DNA from: CAXBCP01 sp047638395
GTDB taxonomy: Bacteria > Pseudomonadota > Alphaproteobacteria > MPNO01 > UBA830
Assembly (NCBI GenBank): GCA_047638395.1
Contig: JBLIMV010000011.1
Span: 1-64,000 of the forward strand
Direction: 5' to 3'
DNA: 64,000 bases
Shown here: piece after piece, positions 25,372 through 33,015 of the stretch
Layout: the number at the start of each line of letters is the position of its first letter
Numbering within the stretch: position 1 is the stretch's first letter
The notes under the pieces: generated by a model
The model's database searches: none
Seen by the model: only the letters and a program-made list of their open reading frames with translations
Told to the model about the DNA's origin: nothing
Translations under genes and position numbers: made by a program

Positions 25372-26268
25372 CTACTCCGCCGGATCCGGGTTACGACGCC
25401 GTCGGCCGAACAGGGCGGCAGCGACGCGGTCCTGCATCGTTCGGGTCACAACACCTTCCGGGCGGACGACCATCATCAGAATGATAAAGGCGCCAAAGAA
25501 GATAAACCGGCTGTCGGCAAGCCAGGTCGATCCGATCTCTATCGCCAGGTTGCGGATCAGTTCGGGAACGACAGTGAAGAAGATTGCACCGACGAGCGGC
25601 CCCCAAGCGGTCTGAGTGCCGCCGAGCAACACATACAGGAGAATATAGATGCTCAGCAGGACATTAAAGGATTGGGCTTCGATGTAATTGTAATGGTGGC
25701 CATACATCGCTCCACCGAGGCCCATAAGCATGCCCCCGACGGTAAAGGCGGCGACCTTGGCAAACCTGACATTGACGCCAAACAGCACCGACACACTCTC
25801 GTCGTCATGTATCGACCTCAAGGCAAGTCCGAGCCGGGTCGACATGAAATAGAAGCTGAAAAGAATGACAACGACGGCAGCGACCACAAGAACAAGCAGT
25901 GGCGCATGCGCATCGACTGGCATGCCGGCCGCTGCGCCCAGAAATTCCATGTTGATGGTCAGTCCCGACACAACCTCGGCAAACGCGAATGTTGCCAGAA
26001 CCATGTAGACGCCTCGGGTTCGCAAGATCGGCAGGGCAATCGCGAAACTGATCGCGCCGGTGAAAAGCACGGCGAACAAGACGCTGACCGGCATCGAGAG
26101 ACCCAGCCCTTCAGTCGTATTGGCCCAGCCGCTGGCATAGGCGCCGAGGGTGATGAACCCGGCGGCCCCCAGATTGAGCTGGCCGGACGCCGCGGGAAGG
26201 AAAATGCCATAGGCGTAGATAATGCTCAGACAGAGAATGACGAGCTGTGACTCTAGATAGCCGCTCAT
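25372..26268 (-). CDS. livM: Liv ABC transporter permease LivM
   Basis: The 298-residue inner-membrane permease has about eight to nine helices and LivM landmarks: QLNLGAAGFITLGAYAS near residue 28, the DDESVSVLFGVN coupling region, and TQTAWGPLVGAIFF towards the end. The last residues are basic (RRRRNPD). It starts one base after the stop of livH. It forms the transmembrane pore with LivH. Confidence 0.93.
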   Translation of the reverse strand: MSGYLESQLVILCLSIIYAYGIFLPAASGQLNLGAAGFITLGAYASGWANTTEGLGLSMPVSVLFAVLFTGAISFAIALPILRTRGVYMVLATFAFAEVVSGLTINMEFLGAAAGMPVDAHAPLLVLVVAAVVVILFSFYFMSTRLGLALRSIHDDESVSVLFGVNVRFAKVAAFTVGGMLMGLGGAMYGHHYNYIEAQSFNVLLSIYILLYVLLGGTQTAWGPLVGAIFFTVVPELIRNLAIEIGSTWLADSRFIFFGAFIILMMVVRPEGVVTRTMQDRVAAALFGRRRRNPDPAE

Positions 26269-26269
26269 C

Positions 26270-27208
26270 TCAGAATTTCCCTTTGCCGATGGCGGAGTGA
26301 CCGAAAAGGCCTGTGGGCTTGAAGATCAGGATGATCAGCAACAGGCCCCAGATCGGAACCTTCACAAAATCGGCGCCGACGATATAAATCGAAAAGACCT
26401 CGAGGATACCCACCATAAGGCCGCCGATAACGGCCCCCCAGACATTCCCCAGACCCCCGAGCACCATGCCGGCAATCGCGACGGTCGCGACCGTGTCGCC
26501 GATATAGGCGTCGACAGTGGTGTAATTGATCGTGAAAAGAATGCCTGAAATTGCACAGAGCAAACCGGTGATTATATAGACGACCGGAACAATCCTGAGG
26601 ACATCGACACCCATCAGTGTCGCCGTGTCGGGCCGTTCTGCGATTGATCTAAGCGCTCGACCAAGTTTGGTGTGGCGGATGATGTAGTGAAGTATGAAGA
26701 CAATCCCGAGGGACAATACGAGGCTGATCACCTGCGGGTAGCTGAACAGAATTGATCCGATTGAGAATGCGGCGTCGCCGAAGGGCGATTCAACAGTGAG
26801 AGGATCGGACCCGTAGGCACTGATCACCATATGCTCAAACATAATCAGGAAGCCGAGCGAGCTGACGAGCGGCAGGGCGTGTTCGGTCGCGTCGCCGTAT
26901 TTCGCCTTCATGTAGCGATAGGTGAACCGCTCGATGATCAGCGAGGCTATCGTGATGACGACGATCGACACCACGATTCCCGGGATCCAGAGATTGGCTT
27001 CACCGAATATTGACGTGAGTGTTTCGTTCCCGAAGGGCAGATTGCCGGTCATCGTCGCCCACATCATCATGGCCGCGACCATGAACAGGGCAGGGATCGT
27101 GAAATTGAGAAAGTTGAGCATGCCTATGATCAACGTGAAGGCGACGGCCACCATCACGTATAGGCCGCCGAGCATGAGCCCGTTAACGAGTTGCTGTAAT
27201 AAAAGCAT
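26270..27208 (-). CDS. livH: Liv ABC transporter permease LivH
   Basis: The 312-residue permease opens with LLLQQLVNGLMLGGLYVMVA, the classic LivH start. It has eight or so hydrophobic segments, RALRSIAERPDTATLMGVD as the coupling motif (here quoted in part: SIAERPDTATLMGV), and GMVLGGLGNVWGAVIGG. It is the first gene of the livHMGFJ operon; the 419 bases upstream separate it from a divergent PEP-CTERM gene and should hold its promoter. Confidence 0.93.
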   Translation of the reverse strand: MLLLQQLVNGLMLGGLYVMVAVAFTLIIGMLNFLNFTIPALFMVAAMMMWATMTGNLPFGNETLTSIFGEANLWIPGIVVSIVVITIASLIIERFTYRYMKAKYGDATEHALPLVSSLGFLIMFEHMVISAYGSDPLTVESPFGDAAFSIGSILFSYPQVISLVLSLGIVFILHYIIRHTKLGRALRSIAERPDTATLMGVDVLRIVPVVYIITGLLCAISGILFTINYTTVDAYIGDTVATVAIAGMVLGGLGNVWGAVIGGLMVGILEVFSIYIVGADFVKVPIWGLLLIILIFKPTGLFGHSAIGKGKF

Positions 27209-27319
27209 GTCTGTTCTAAGTTATTGGAATAATTAGGAAATCGGAGGTCGTGCTTGGCGACACGTTACATGCCGGGACCATCTGTCTCGGTCGTGCTGGC
27301 AATATAACGGTTATGTCCG

Positions 27320-27339
27320 ACCCAAAGCATGCTTTGGGT
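27320..27339. repeat. 20-base perfect palindrome
   Basis: ACCCAAAGCATGCTTTGGGT reads the same on both strands. It lies 119 bases from the livH start and about 235 bases before the sigma-54 site. Its size fits a dimeric regulator operator or an enhancer site for a sigma-54 activator. Confidence 0.6.
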
Positions 27340-27498
27340 GCGATTATCAGCGTCATCACGGTCTGTATAGCTCCCTGTTACCGGTAGCTTGGACGTATCG
27401 ATTACGTGACGCAATATGTTTATGCGGTGCAATAAATCTTCGGTAACTGGGTAAGAATCTCAGTTTGAATCCAACCGTCGGAATATTTTACATATTTG

Positions 27499-27516
27499 TG
27501 TGAGCGCGATCGCACA
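27499..27516. promoter_or_regulatory. Imperfect palindrome TGTGAGCGCGATCGCACA, candidate activator site
   Basis: The outer TGTG and CACA arms are symmetric around GCGATCGC. It sits about 40 bases upstream of the -24 element of the sigma-54 promoter, where an enhancer-binding protein could act. The assignment is inferred from position and symmetry. Confidence 0.4.
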
Positions 27517-27553
27517 ATGTCTGTAGTGCGTTGAAATATAACAACTATGAAGA

Positions 27554-27570
27554 TTGGCACGATTTTTGCA
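27554..27570 (+). promoter_or_regulatory. Sigma-54 promoter of the PEP-CTERM gene
   Basis: TTGGCACGATTTTTGCA matches the consensus TGGCAC-N5-TTGCA without mismatch. The expected transcription start is about 45 bases before the ATG at 27628. PEP-CTERM genes are known in other bacteria to be under sigma-54 with the PrsK/PrsR system, which supports the call. Confidence 0.88.
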
Positions 27571-27627
27571 TAGAACGTGGTCAGGATGAACATAGGCACT
27601 CCGGGTGCCAACAGGAGCGTAAAGAGT

Positions 27628-28317
27628 ATGAATAAGTGGGTTACAGGAGTTCTCGTCGGTGCCGGTATGATGGCTGGTGTCGCGACGGCAGCGCAGGCAA
27701 CAACCGTTTACAGCGTGCAGAGCACGAGCGTGGTTAACTGCAACGGTGCAGCTCACGGTCTGTGGACGGGCCAGCAGAATTTCTCTGGCGGCAGCTGCGG
27801 CAACTATTATGACATTTCCGGGGTTTTTACCGTGAATGACAACGACGCCGATTCCAATAACTGGACCGGTAGTTTCAATGCATTTGCGATCAACCCGCAG
27901 GGCACAACGGCTGATATCCAGCTGACGTTTTCGAACTTTGCGGAAACCGCGAAGTACAAGACCGAAGGTGGCGTGAGCTACGATGAGAATACCGATACGC
28001 CGGATATCGACTTTTTCCAGGGCGTCGACGGCACGATCGAGATCGACAGCGTCACCTATACAGTGGACGGGTTTGCCGGTGGGTATTCCTTCCAGTGGGG
28101 CCAGGGCGGTAACGCCAAGGATGCCAGCGAACTCGGCGGATCAGCCTGGATGCTTCTCAGTGGCCCCGGTGGTTCACTGCCAGGTCACTGGGACCTCAAC
28201 CTCGCCTTCGGCACACCGGTCACGAGCACTGAAGTGCCTGAGCCGGGTGCGGTTGCGATGTTCGGTCTCGGCCTGTTGGGTCTCGGCCTTGCTCGCCGCC
28301 GGATGCGCAAAGCCTGA
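27628..28317 (+). CDS. PEP-CTERM sorting-domain exported protein
   Basis: From ATG 27628 (AGGAG upstream) the protein has 229 residues. It has a signal peptide ending ATAAQATT, a mature domain rich in Asn, Gly, Ser, Asp and aromatic residues with little charge, and a C-terminal PEP-CTERM signal: VPEPGAVAMFG, a hydrophobic helix and the basic tail ARRRMRKA. Such proteins are cleaved and sorted by an exosortase and often end up in the exopolysaccharide matrix or floc. No exosortase gene is in the window. Two cysteines (NCNG and GSCGNY) may form a disulphide. The start at 27577 is rejected because it begins inside the promoter region. Confidence 0.9.
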   Translation: MNKWVTGVLVGAGMMAGVATAAQATTVYSVQSTSVVNCNGAAHGLWTGQQNFSGGSCGNYYDISGVFTVNDNDADSNNWTGSFNAFAINPQGTTADIQLTFSNFAETAKYKTEGGVSYDENTDTPDIDFFQGVDGTIEIDSVTYTVDGFAGGYSFQWGQGGNAKDASELGGSAWMLLSGPGGSLPGHWDLNLAFGTPVTSTEVPEPGAVAMFGLGLLGLGLARRRMRKA

Positions 28318-28335
28318 AACGCAGATAAATAGCGA

Positions 28336-28369
28336 CAAAAAAGGCTCCCCATTCGGGGAGCCTTTTTCT
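28336..28369. terminator. Bidirectional Rho-independent terminator
   Basis: AAAAAGGCTCCCC, loop ATTC, GGGGAGCCTTTTT. The stem is perfect and has tracts on both sides, ending the PEP-CTERM gene and the convergent deacetylase gene. Confidence 0.92.
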
Positions 28370-28386
28370 TTGTTCTGGTTTCTGTC

Positions 28387-29361
28387 TCAGGCTTTCTTTT
28401 TACGATTGGCCGGATTTTGATTTTCGGGTGACTGGGTCCGGCCTTTGCGGCCTTCCTTGGTCGGAATGTGGCTTTCGTGATTTTTGAGATACCACTTCGC
28501 GATTTCCTCTCGCGTGGTCCACCAGACATCCGGGAACTGCTTGGCGTAATCCAGAAATTCCCTGACGCAGCGAGCCCTGAAGGGCTGTCCGACGACGTGC
28601 GGATGCAGTCCTAGATTCATCAATCTGCCACTGGTGGCACCTTCGGCATACAGGGTGTCGAACTGTTCCTTGAACAGATCGAATGCCTCGTCGGTGGTGT
28701 TCCCGCGGCGCATGAAGATCATGAAGTCGTTCACTTCATTGGTATAGGGTATCGACACGATCGGGCCGCTATCCGTGTGGATCAGATAAGGCTGATCGTC
28801 GTTCAGGTAGTCGGTTGTATACAGGAGGCCCTGTTCGGCGAGGATCTCGACCGTGGACGGATTTCCGCGGAGCGATGAAGACAACCAGCCCGTGGCAGGC
28901 TTGCCGACAACATCGTTGTAGACTTTGAGTGTTTCGAGAACGAGTTCGCGTTCACCTTCTTCGTCGAAATAGTAGTTGGTGAGCAGGTCCGACTGTTCAT
29001 AGTTATGCGCAACCAGTTCCCAGCCGCGATCAACACAGTGTTGGACGGCCTGTGGCCGCTCAAGGCCCATTTTGGCGTTCATCGTGCAACTGACGGGAAT
29101 ACCCGCGCGCTCAGCTATATCAAACAGACGCCAGATCCCGACGCGCTGGCCGTACTCGCGCCAGGTGTAGTTGGGAATATCGGCAACGTTGCCGGGCAGG
29201 GGGTCGGGCAGGATCGCGGGGCCGCCAGCATAATAGGGCGCCTCGGAATCCTTGTTGAAATCCCAGTATTCGAGGTTGAACGTGACAAGCATCGCTATCC
29301 GCGCGCCGTTCGGCCATTTGAGCGGTTGGCGCTCCGGCATCGGAACGAAGTCGTAATACAT
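28387..29361 (-). CDS. Polysaccharide deacetylase-family (NodB-fold) hydrolase
   Basis: From ATG 29361 (GGGAGA upstream) the protein has 324 residues. It resembles the carbohydrate esterase 4 subgroup that includes cytoplasmic PuuE-type allantoinases and cyclic-imide hydrolases: LVTFNLEYWDFN, YTWREYGQRVGIWRLFD, an AHNYEQSD segment, and LGLHPHVVGQPFR near the end, whose histidines suit metal binding. There is no signal peptide, which argues for a small-molecule amide target. A Lys/Arg-rich tail of about 30 residues follows the fold. It is divergent from the cupin gene. The exact substrate is unknown. Confidence 0.8.
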   Translation of the reverse strand: MYYDFVPMPERQPLKWPNGARIAMLVTFNLEYWDFNKDSEAPYYAGGPAILPDPLPGNVADIPNYTWREYGQRVGIWRLFDIAERAGIPVSCTMNAKMGLERPQAVQHCVDRGWELVAHNYEQSDLLTNYYFDEEGERELVLETLKVYNDVVGKPATGWLSSSLRGNPSTVEILAEQGLLYTTDYLNDDQPYLIHTDSGPIVSIPYTNEVNDFMIFMRRGNTTDEAFDLFKEQFDTLYAEGATSGRLMNLGLHPHVVGQPFRARCVREFLDYAKQFPDVWWTTREEIAKWYLKNHESHIPTKEGRKGRTQSPENQNPANRKKKA

Positions 29362-29494
29362 GGTGTCTCCCAAAGTCCGTTTTTTCAGATCGAGGTCATT
29401 TGTAAACGATCGGTAGAGCGCATAGAACGAAATTCGGTTATAATTTTGCCTTGCAGCGGCGTGAGAGAAATATGGGCAGCGGAGTGAGAGAAAC

Positions 29495-30109
29495 ATGGCA
29501 ACCCAGGAATTGGTGGATTCAGAAATGATTCCGGCAGCGCAGGCGTTTGTCGCGAAGACGCGTGACCTGTTTCGAGACGGTTTGGACGAGCGTGAAATCT
29601 GGACAAAGGCCTGCGATTATCTGCGTGACCTGCTTGCCGATAGCAGCTTGAAAGATCTGGCGGAGACTTGGCCTTCCAGTCTTTCGGTTGAGGGAAAACC
29701 TGGGAATCTTCTGTTTTATGAAGACCCGGATTTCGGGTTCGTCCTCAATGCGCTGATCAAGGCGCCTAACGTGAAGACTTCCATACACGACCACGGTAAA
29801 TCGTGGACGTTATACGGCGTTCTTGAAGGCGGTGAGCGTGTCACGCGTTTCGAGCGCACCGATGGCGGGCCGCAGGTGCCGGAAACGGCGACGATTGAAG
29901 CTGCCGGATCGCATGACGTCGTACCCGGCTATATCGATTTTGTGCCGCCATGGGAGATCCACCAGGAATGCAACACCGATCAGCGCACGATCGGGTTCAT
30001 CGTCCGCAGTCAGCGTTCGGGCACGTTCGTTCAGAACCGGTTCGACCCCGATAACGGTGCCGTCGATCAGTATGATGGCCCGGTTCAAGTGGCATACAAA
30101 CTGGCGTAA
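29495..30109 (+). CDS. Cupin-fold protein, cysteine-dioxygenase-like
   Basis: The 204-residue protein has one double-stranded beta-helix domain. Metal-binding histidines are visible in SIHDHGKSW (HxH) and in PPWEIHQECN (third His). The cupin Glu of the first motif is absent, as in the cysteine dioxygenase-like group with three His ligands. Substrate is open. The 133 bases to the divergent deacetylase gene suggest shared control. It is convergent with the parvulin gene, with 5 bases between them. Confidence 0.8.
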   Translation: MATQELVDSEMIPAAQAFVAKTRDLFRDGLDEREIWTKACDYLRDLLADSSLKDLAETWPSSLSVEGKPGNLLFYEDPDFGFVLNALIKAPNVKTSIHDHGKSWTLYGVLEGGERVTRFERTDGGPQVPETATIEAAGSHDVVPGYIDFVPPWEIHQECNTDQRTIGFIVRSQRSGTFVQNRFDPDNGAVDQYDGPVQVAYKLA

Positions 30110-30114
30110 AGATT

Positions 30115-30435
30115 TTAGCTGGTGCGTTTGATCAGGTGATAGCCGAAATCGGTTGTCACCACGTCGCTGGTCGATCCAACGTCGAGACCAAAGGCGGATT
30201 CCTCAAATTCGGGAACCATCATGCCGCGGCCAAAACTGCCAAGGTCACCGCCCTGCGCCGAGGACGGGCAGTCGGAATTCTGGCGCGCGACGTCGGCGAA
30301 TTCGCTGCCCCCATCGATTTCTGCTTTTAACTCGGCGATTTTTTGTTGCGCCTCTTCCTGCGACCGAGTGGCGGTCGAACGAAGTGAACCGTCAAACATA
30401 AGCAGAATATGTGAAGCCCCGATCTGATCAGACAT
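30115..30435 (-). CDS. Parvulin-type peptidyl-prolyl cis-trans isomerase (PpiC-like)
   Basis: The 106-residue protein is a bare parvulin domain: IGASHILLMFDGS, EFADVARQNSDCPSSAQGGDLG (in part ARQNSDCPSSAQGG), FGRGMMVPEFEESAF and the final GYHLIKRTS. No signal peptide is present, so it acts in the cytoplasm. The length is close to E. coli PpiC. GAAAGGAAA precedes the start. It follows cofC by about 110 bases on the same strand. Confidence 0.92.
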   Translation of the reverse strand: MSDQIGASHILLMFDGSLRSTATRSQEEAQQKIAELKAEIDGGSEFADVARQNSDCPSSAQGGDLGSFGRGMMVPEFEESAFGLDVGSTSDVVTTDFGYHLIKRTS

Positions 30436-30548
30436 TTTTTTCCTTTCGAAATTCTCAGTCCCGGTCGGCGAAGCGTATCAAACGCTGCCCCGGGATCGTC
30501 CTGTAATTGATGTTTATCCCACGCCGCGAGATTACGCGGATTGATTGT

Positions 30549-31139
30549 CTACGGCCACCCTTCGGTCCGTTCCAAATCTTCTTTTGTGTCGAGATCGAAG
30601 GCGAGCCCCGGGCGTTGAATGAGCTGAACCGGCAGCCCGAGGTTTCGCGCAGCGTCGAGGTGGAGCTGCATGCTTTTTGTCCCGAAACTGAAGGGAAGGC
30701 TCTCCGGTTCGGGGACGCTCAGGGCATTGGTGCCGGTTTGTCCGTGATCCGGCGCAAGCGCGATGCCCTTTGCATTCAGCAACGGTGCGATATCATCGCT
30801 CGTCAGGGTGGGCAGGTCTGCGGCCAGAAATACCGTCCGGTGGGGTGGAAGATCTACAACCGCTTCGGCAAGTCCCTCGTTCAGACCAGTTGTCTTCTGG
30901 TGAAGAAAATGGGCAGCGTGCGACCGCGCGATTTCGGCAATCGCCTGATCGGGGCTCAGCAGGTAGATGGCAATATCCGTTTCGCTTGCTTGGGCGACGT
31001 CCAATGCGACTTGCAGAACATGTTCTGCAAGTCGCCGGTTCAACGCGGCGCGTTGCTCCGGAGATACGACCGTGGCCAATCGGGATTTGCCGGCGGCGAT
31101 GCCTTTGACTGGAATGACAATACTCGCGACCTGCATCAT
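30549..31139 (-). CDS. cofC: 2-phospho-L-lactate guanylyltransferase (F420 biosynthesis)
   Basis: The 196-residue protein has the CofC/FbiD nucleotidyltransferase pattern: VIPVKGIAAGKSRLA at the start, FLAADLPTLTSDDI with the metal-binding Asp, and FSFGTKSMQLHLDAA. It activates 2-phospholactate, phosphoenolpyruvate or 3-phosphoglycerate with GTP to make the donor for CofD; which acid is used here cannot be read from sequence. It is the third gene of cofE-cofD-cofC. The start is uncertain: ATG 31139 lies after the cofD stop, while a start at 31196 would overlap cofD by 23 bases. Confidence 0.88.
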   Translation of the reverse strand: MMQVASIVIPVKGIAAGKSRLATVVSPEQRAALNRRLAEHVLQVALDVAQASETDIAIYLLSPDQAIAEIARSHAAHFLHQKTTGLNEGLAEAVVDLPPHRTVFLAADLPTLTSDDIAPLLNAKGIALAPDHGQTGTNALSVPEPESLPFSFGTKSMQLHLDAARNLGLPVQLIQRPGLAFDLDTKEDLERTEGWP

Positions 31140-31173
31140 GCAGATCTTTGATTCGTCGAGGTCATTTTCTCGG

Positions 31174-32109
31174 TCACGGCCGGCGCACGAAGGCAAGAAT
31201 GTCAGCGGCCAGGCGCGCTTTGTCGGCCGCGGATTTCATCACTGTATCTGTCACCAGAACCTGCATTCCAAGGGACTCTATCGGCGCGGCGTAACCGGTA
31301 TCGGCGCTATCGATAACCATCGCTGTCGCCAGACCCCGATAATGGTTGGCGATTGAGAGTGCAGACGGCAGGGCGCCGAGTTCCTTCATCATCTTGGCAG
31401 CCGGTCCTTTGATCGCCTGTCCGCCGACGATGGGCGATACCACAATTACGGGAACGCCCGCGTGGGAGAGGAAATCGGATATTCCCGGCACAGCGAGGAT
31501 CGGTGCGATGCTGACATAGGGATTCGACGGACAGATAATTACGGCCTCTATACGGTCGCTTTCGAACGCAGTCGAAACAGCTGCTGACGGGACAGCTTGC
31601 GCGGCATCGACAAATTCAAATCCCGTAACGACGGGCGTGCATTGGCGTCTGACGAAATATTCCTGAAAGGGCAGATCGCCGTCGGTCGTGCGGACAATTG
31701 TTGGGAGGGGATTGTCCGTCGCGGGAACAATCGGGTGGCAGATCCCGAGTTTGGCGGCGAAGTCGGCAGTGATGGCGGACAGCGAGTCTCCACCCTGAAG
31801 GCGTCGCGTGCGCTCCACATGGGTCGCCAGGTCACGATCGCCGAGCCGGAACCATGTTTCTCCGCCGACACGATCCAGCGCTTTCATGAAATTCCATGTT
31901 TCATCCGCCTGGCCCCAACCGGTTTCCGGATTGGCGATACCGCCCAGCGTATACAGAACGGTATCCAGGTCGGGACAGATGCGGAGCCCAAGGTGGTCAA
32001 AATCGTCTCCGGTATTCACCACGATGGTAAGATCTTCGGGCGTAAGAATCTGAGCAAGACCAAAAGCGAGCTTCGCGCCGCCGACGCCCCCTGCGAAAGC
32101 TAAGAACAT
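31174..32109 (-). CDS. cofD: 2-phospho-L-lactate transferase (F420 biosynthesis)
   Basis: The 311-residue protein has the CofD/FbiA hallmarks: AFAGGVGGAKLAFGLA, the VVNTGDDFDHLGLRICPDLDT region (seen as NTGDDFDHLGL), ICPSNPYVSI and SPIVGGQAIKGPAAKMM. It transfers the phospho-acid from the GDP-activated donor to the deazaflavin Fo. It starts 6 bases after cofE, so they are cotranscribed. The presence of cofC, D and E together strongly implies F420 production, provided a Fo synthase exists elsewhere. Confidence 0.95.
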   Translation of the reverse strand: MFLAFAGGVGGAKLAFGLAQILTPEDLTIVVNTGDDFDHLGLRICPDLDTVLYTLGGIANPETGWGQADETWNFMKALDRVGGETWFRLGDRDLATHVERTRRLQGGDSLSAITADFAAKLGICHPIVPATDNPLPTIVRTTDGDLPFQEYFVRRQCTPVVTGFEFVDAAQAVPSAAVSTAFESDRIEAVIICPSNPYVSIAPILAVPGISDFLSHAGVPVIVVSPIVGGQAIKGPAAKMMKELGALPSALSIANHYRGLATAMVIDSADTGYAAPIESLGMQVLVTDTVMKSAADKARLAADILAFVRRP

Positions 32110-32115
32110 ACGTGC

Positions 32116-32883
32116 CTACCTGAACAGATCGAATTCGGGAGGGCGGACAAGATCGGTTGCGGTTCCGGTCCCGGCGGCCCAATCCAGCCCGCGGATAACG
32201 ACGATAGGAAGACCTTCATCGCCTTGACCCATCAGCAACGACGCCGCCGCCGCGGCTTCGTCGGCGATTGCGATTTCGCTGGATTGTAAAACCTCGCCTC
32301 CGCGGTCAGGTGCGCCGCGGCGGTCCTGTAATGCCGTCAGCCCGAATGTCCCAATTGCCGTTCCGGTCGTCCCCATCCGCCAGGCCCGCCCCAGACTGTC
32401 ATTAATGATCACAGCAACTCTGATTCCGGATTTCGCAAGCACATCTTCGACAATTGACTTTGCGGACTGGTCGGCATCGACCGGCAGGAGCACAGCGATC
32501 TCATCGCCGCCTGCGTTCGACAGATCAATACAGGCGTTTGCGGCGACGCAGCCATTGCGGTGGCGAGCGATGATCAACCCGTCGCGCTTGCGAACGATTT
32601 CAGAGGATTCCTGGAGAATAAGCTCGACGATCCGGGGGTCTTTGCCGGTCTCAGCGGCCAACGCCTGGGCCTCAGTGCCGGGTAAAACGTTCTTGAGGGC
32701 AATCGTCTGCCCTTCTGCCTTGGAGACAATTTTTTGTGCGAAGACGACGATATCGCCATCATTCGGCGTTTCGCCCAGGGCATTGACTGCTTTAAGAAAT
32801 ATGCCTGCCAGATCTGATCCGGCGGTAATTTCAGGCACTGTGTCTGGCGCGAACAGCCGAAGCCGGCGGGCAGGGGCGGACAT
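32116..32883 (-). CDS. cofE: Coenzyme F420-0:L-glutamate ligase (single-domain)
   Basis: The 255-residue protein contains GDIVVFAQKIVSKAEG, the RKRDGLIIARHRNGCVAANA segment (quoted in part: GLIIARHRNG), INDSLGRAWRMGTTGTAIG and RRGAPDRGG. It adds L-glutamates to F420-0 with GTP. Mycobacterial FbiB carries a further nitroreductase-like domain; this protein ends after the CofE fold as in archaea, so the dehydro-F420 reduction done by that domain would need another enzyme if the dehydro form is made. It is the first gene of the cof operon. Confidence 0.93.
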   Translation of the reverse strand: MSAPARRLRLFAPDTVPEITAGSDLAGIFLKAVNALGETPNDGDIVVFAQKIVSKAEGQTIALKNVLPGTEAQALAAETGKDPRIVELILQESSEIVRKRDGLIIARHRNGCVAANACIDLSNAGGDEIAVLLPVDADQSAKSIVEDVLAKSGIRVAVIINDSLGRAWRMGTTGTAIGTFGLTALQDRRGAPDRGGEVLQSSEIAIADEAAAAASLLMGQGDEGLPIVVIRGLDWAAGTGTATDLVRPPEFDLFR

Positions 32884-33015
32884 GGTCGGATAACCCGGGT
32901 GAGAGGGAAGCTACGTAACTCTATACGGCGAAGCGCGAGTCGAACAGCGGGCCGCCGGGACATTACCTTATATAAACGTCTCGAAAGACCACCGGAATAC
33001 CGCTAAGTTTCCGGC

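Larger units (their letters stand above)
27209..27627. other. AT-rich 419-base divergent regulatory region (livH / PEP-CTERM gene)
   Basis: No protein-like reading frame is seen here. It holds a 20-base palindrome, a second imperfect GC palindrome and a sigma-54 promoter, each listed separately. The composition is clearly richer in A and T than the flanking genes. Confidence 0.8.

Noticed and set aside
25126..26250. 374-residue plus-strand frame over livG and livM
   Set aside because: It is His-, Asp- and Gln-rich without any recognisable fold and antisense to two clear transporter genes.
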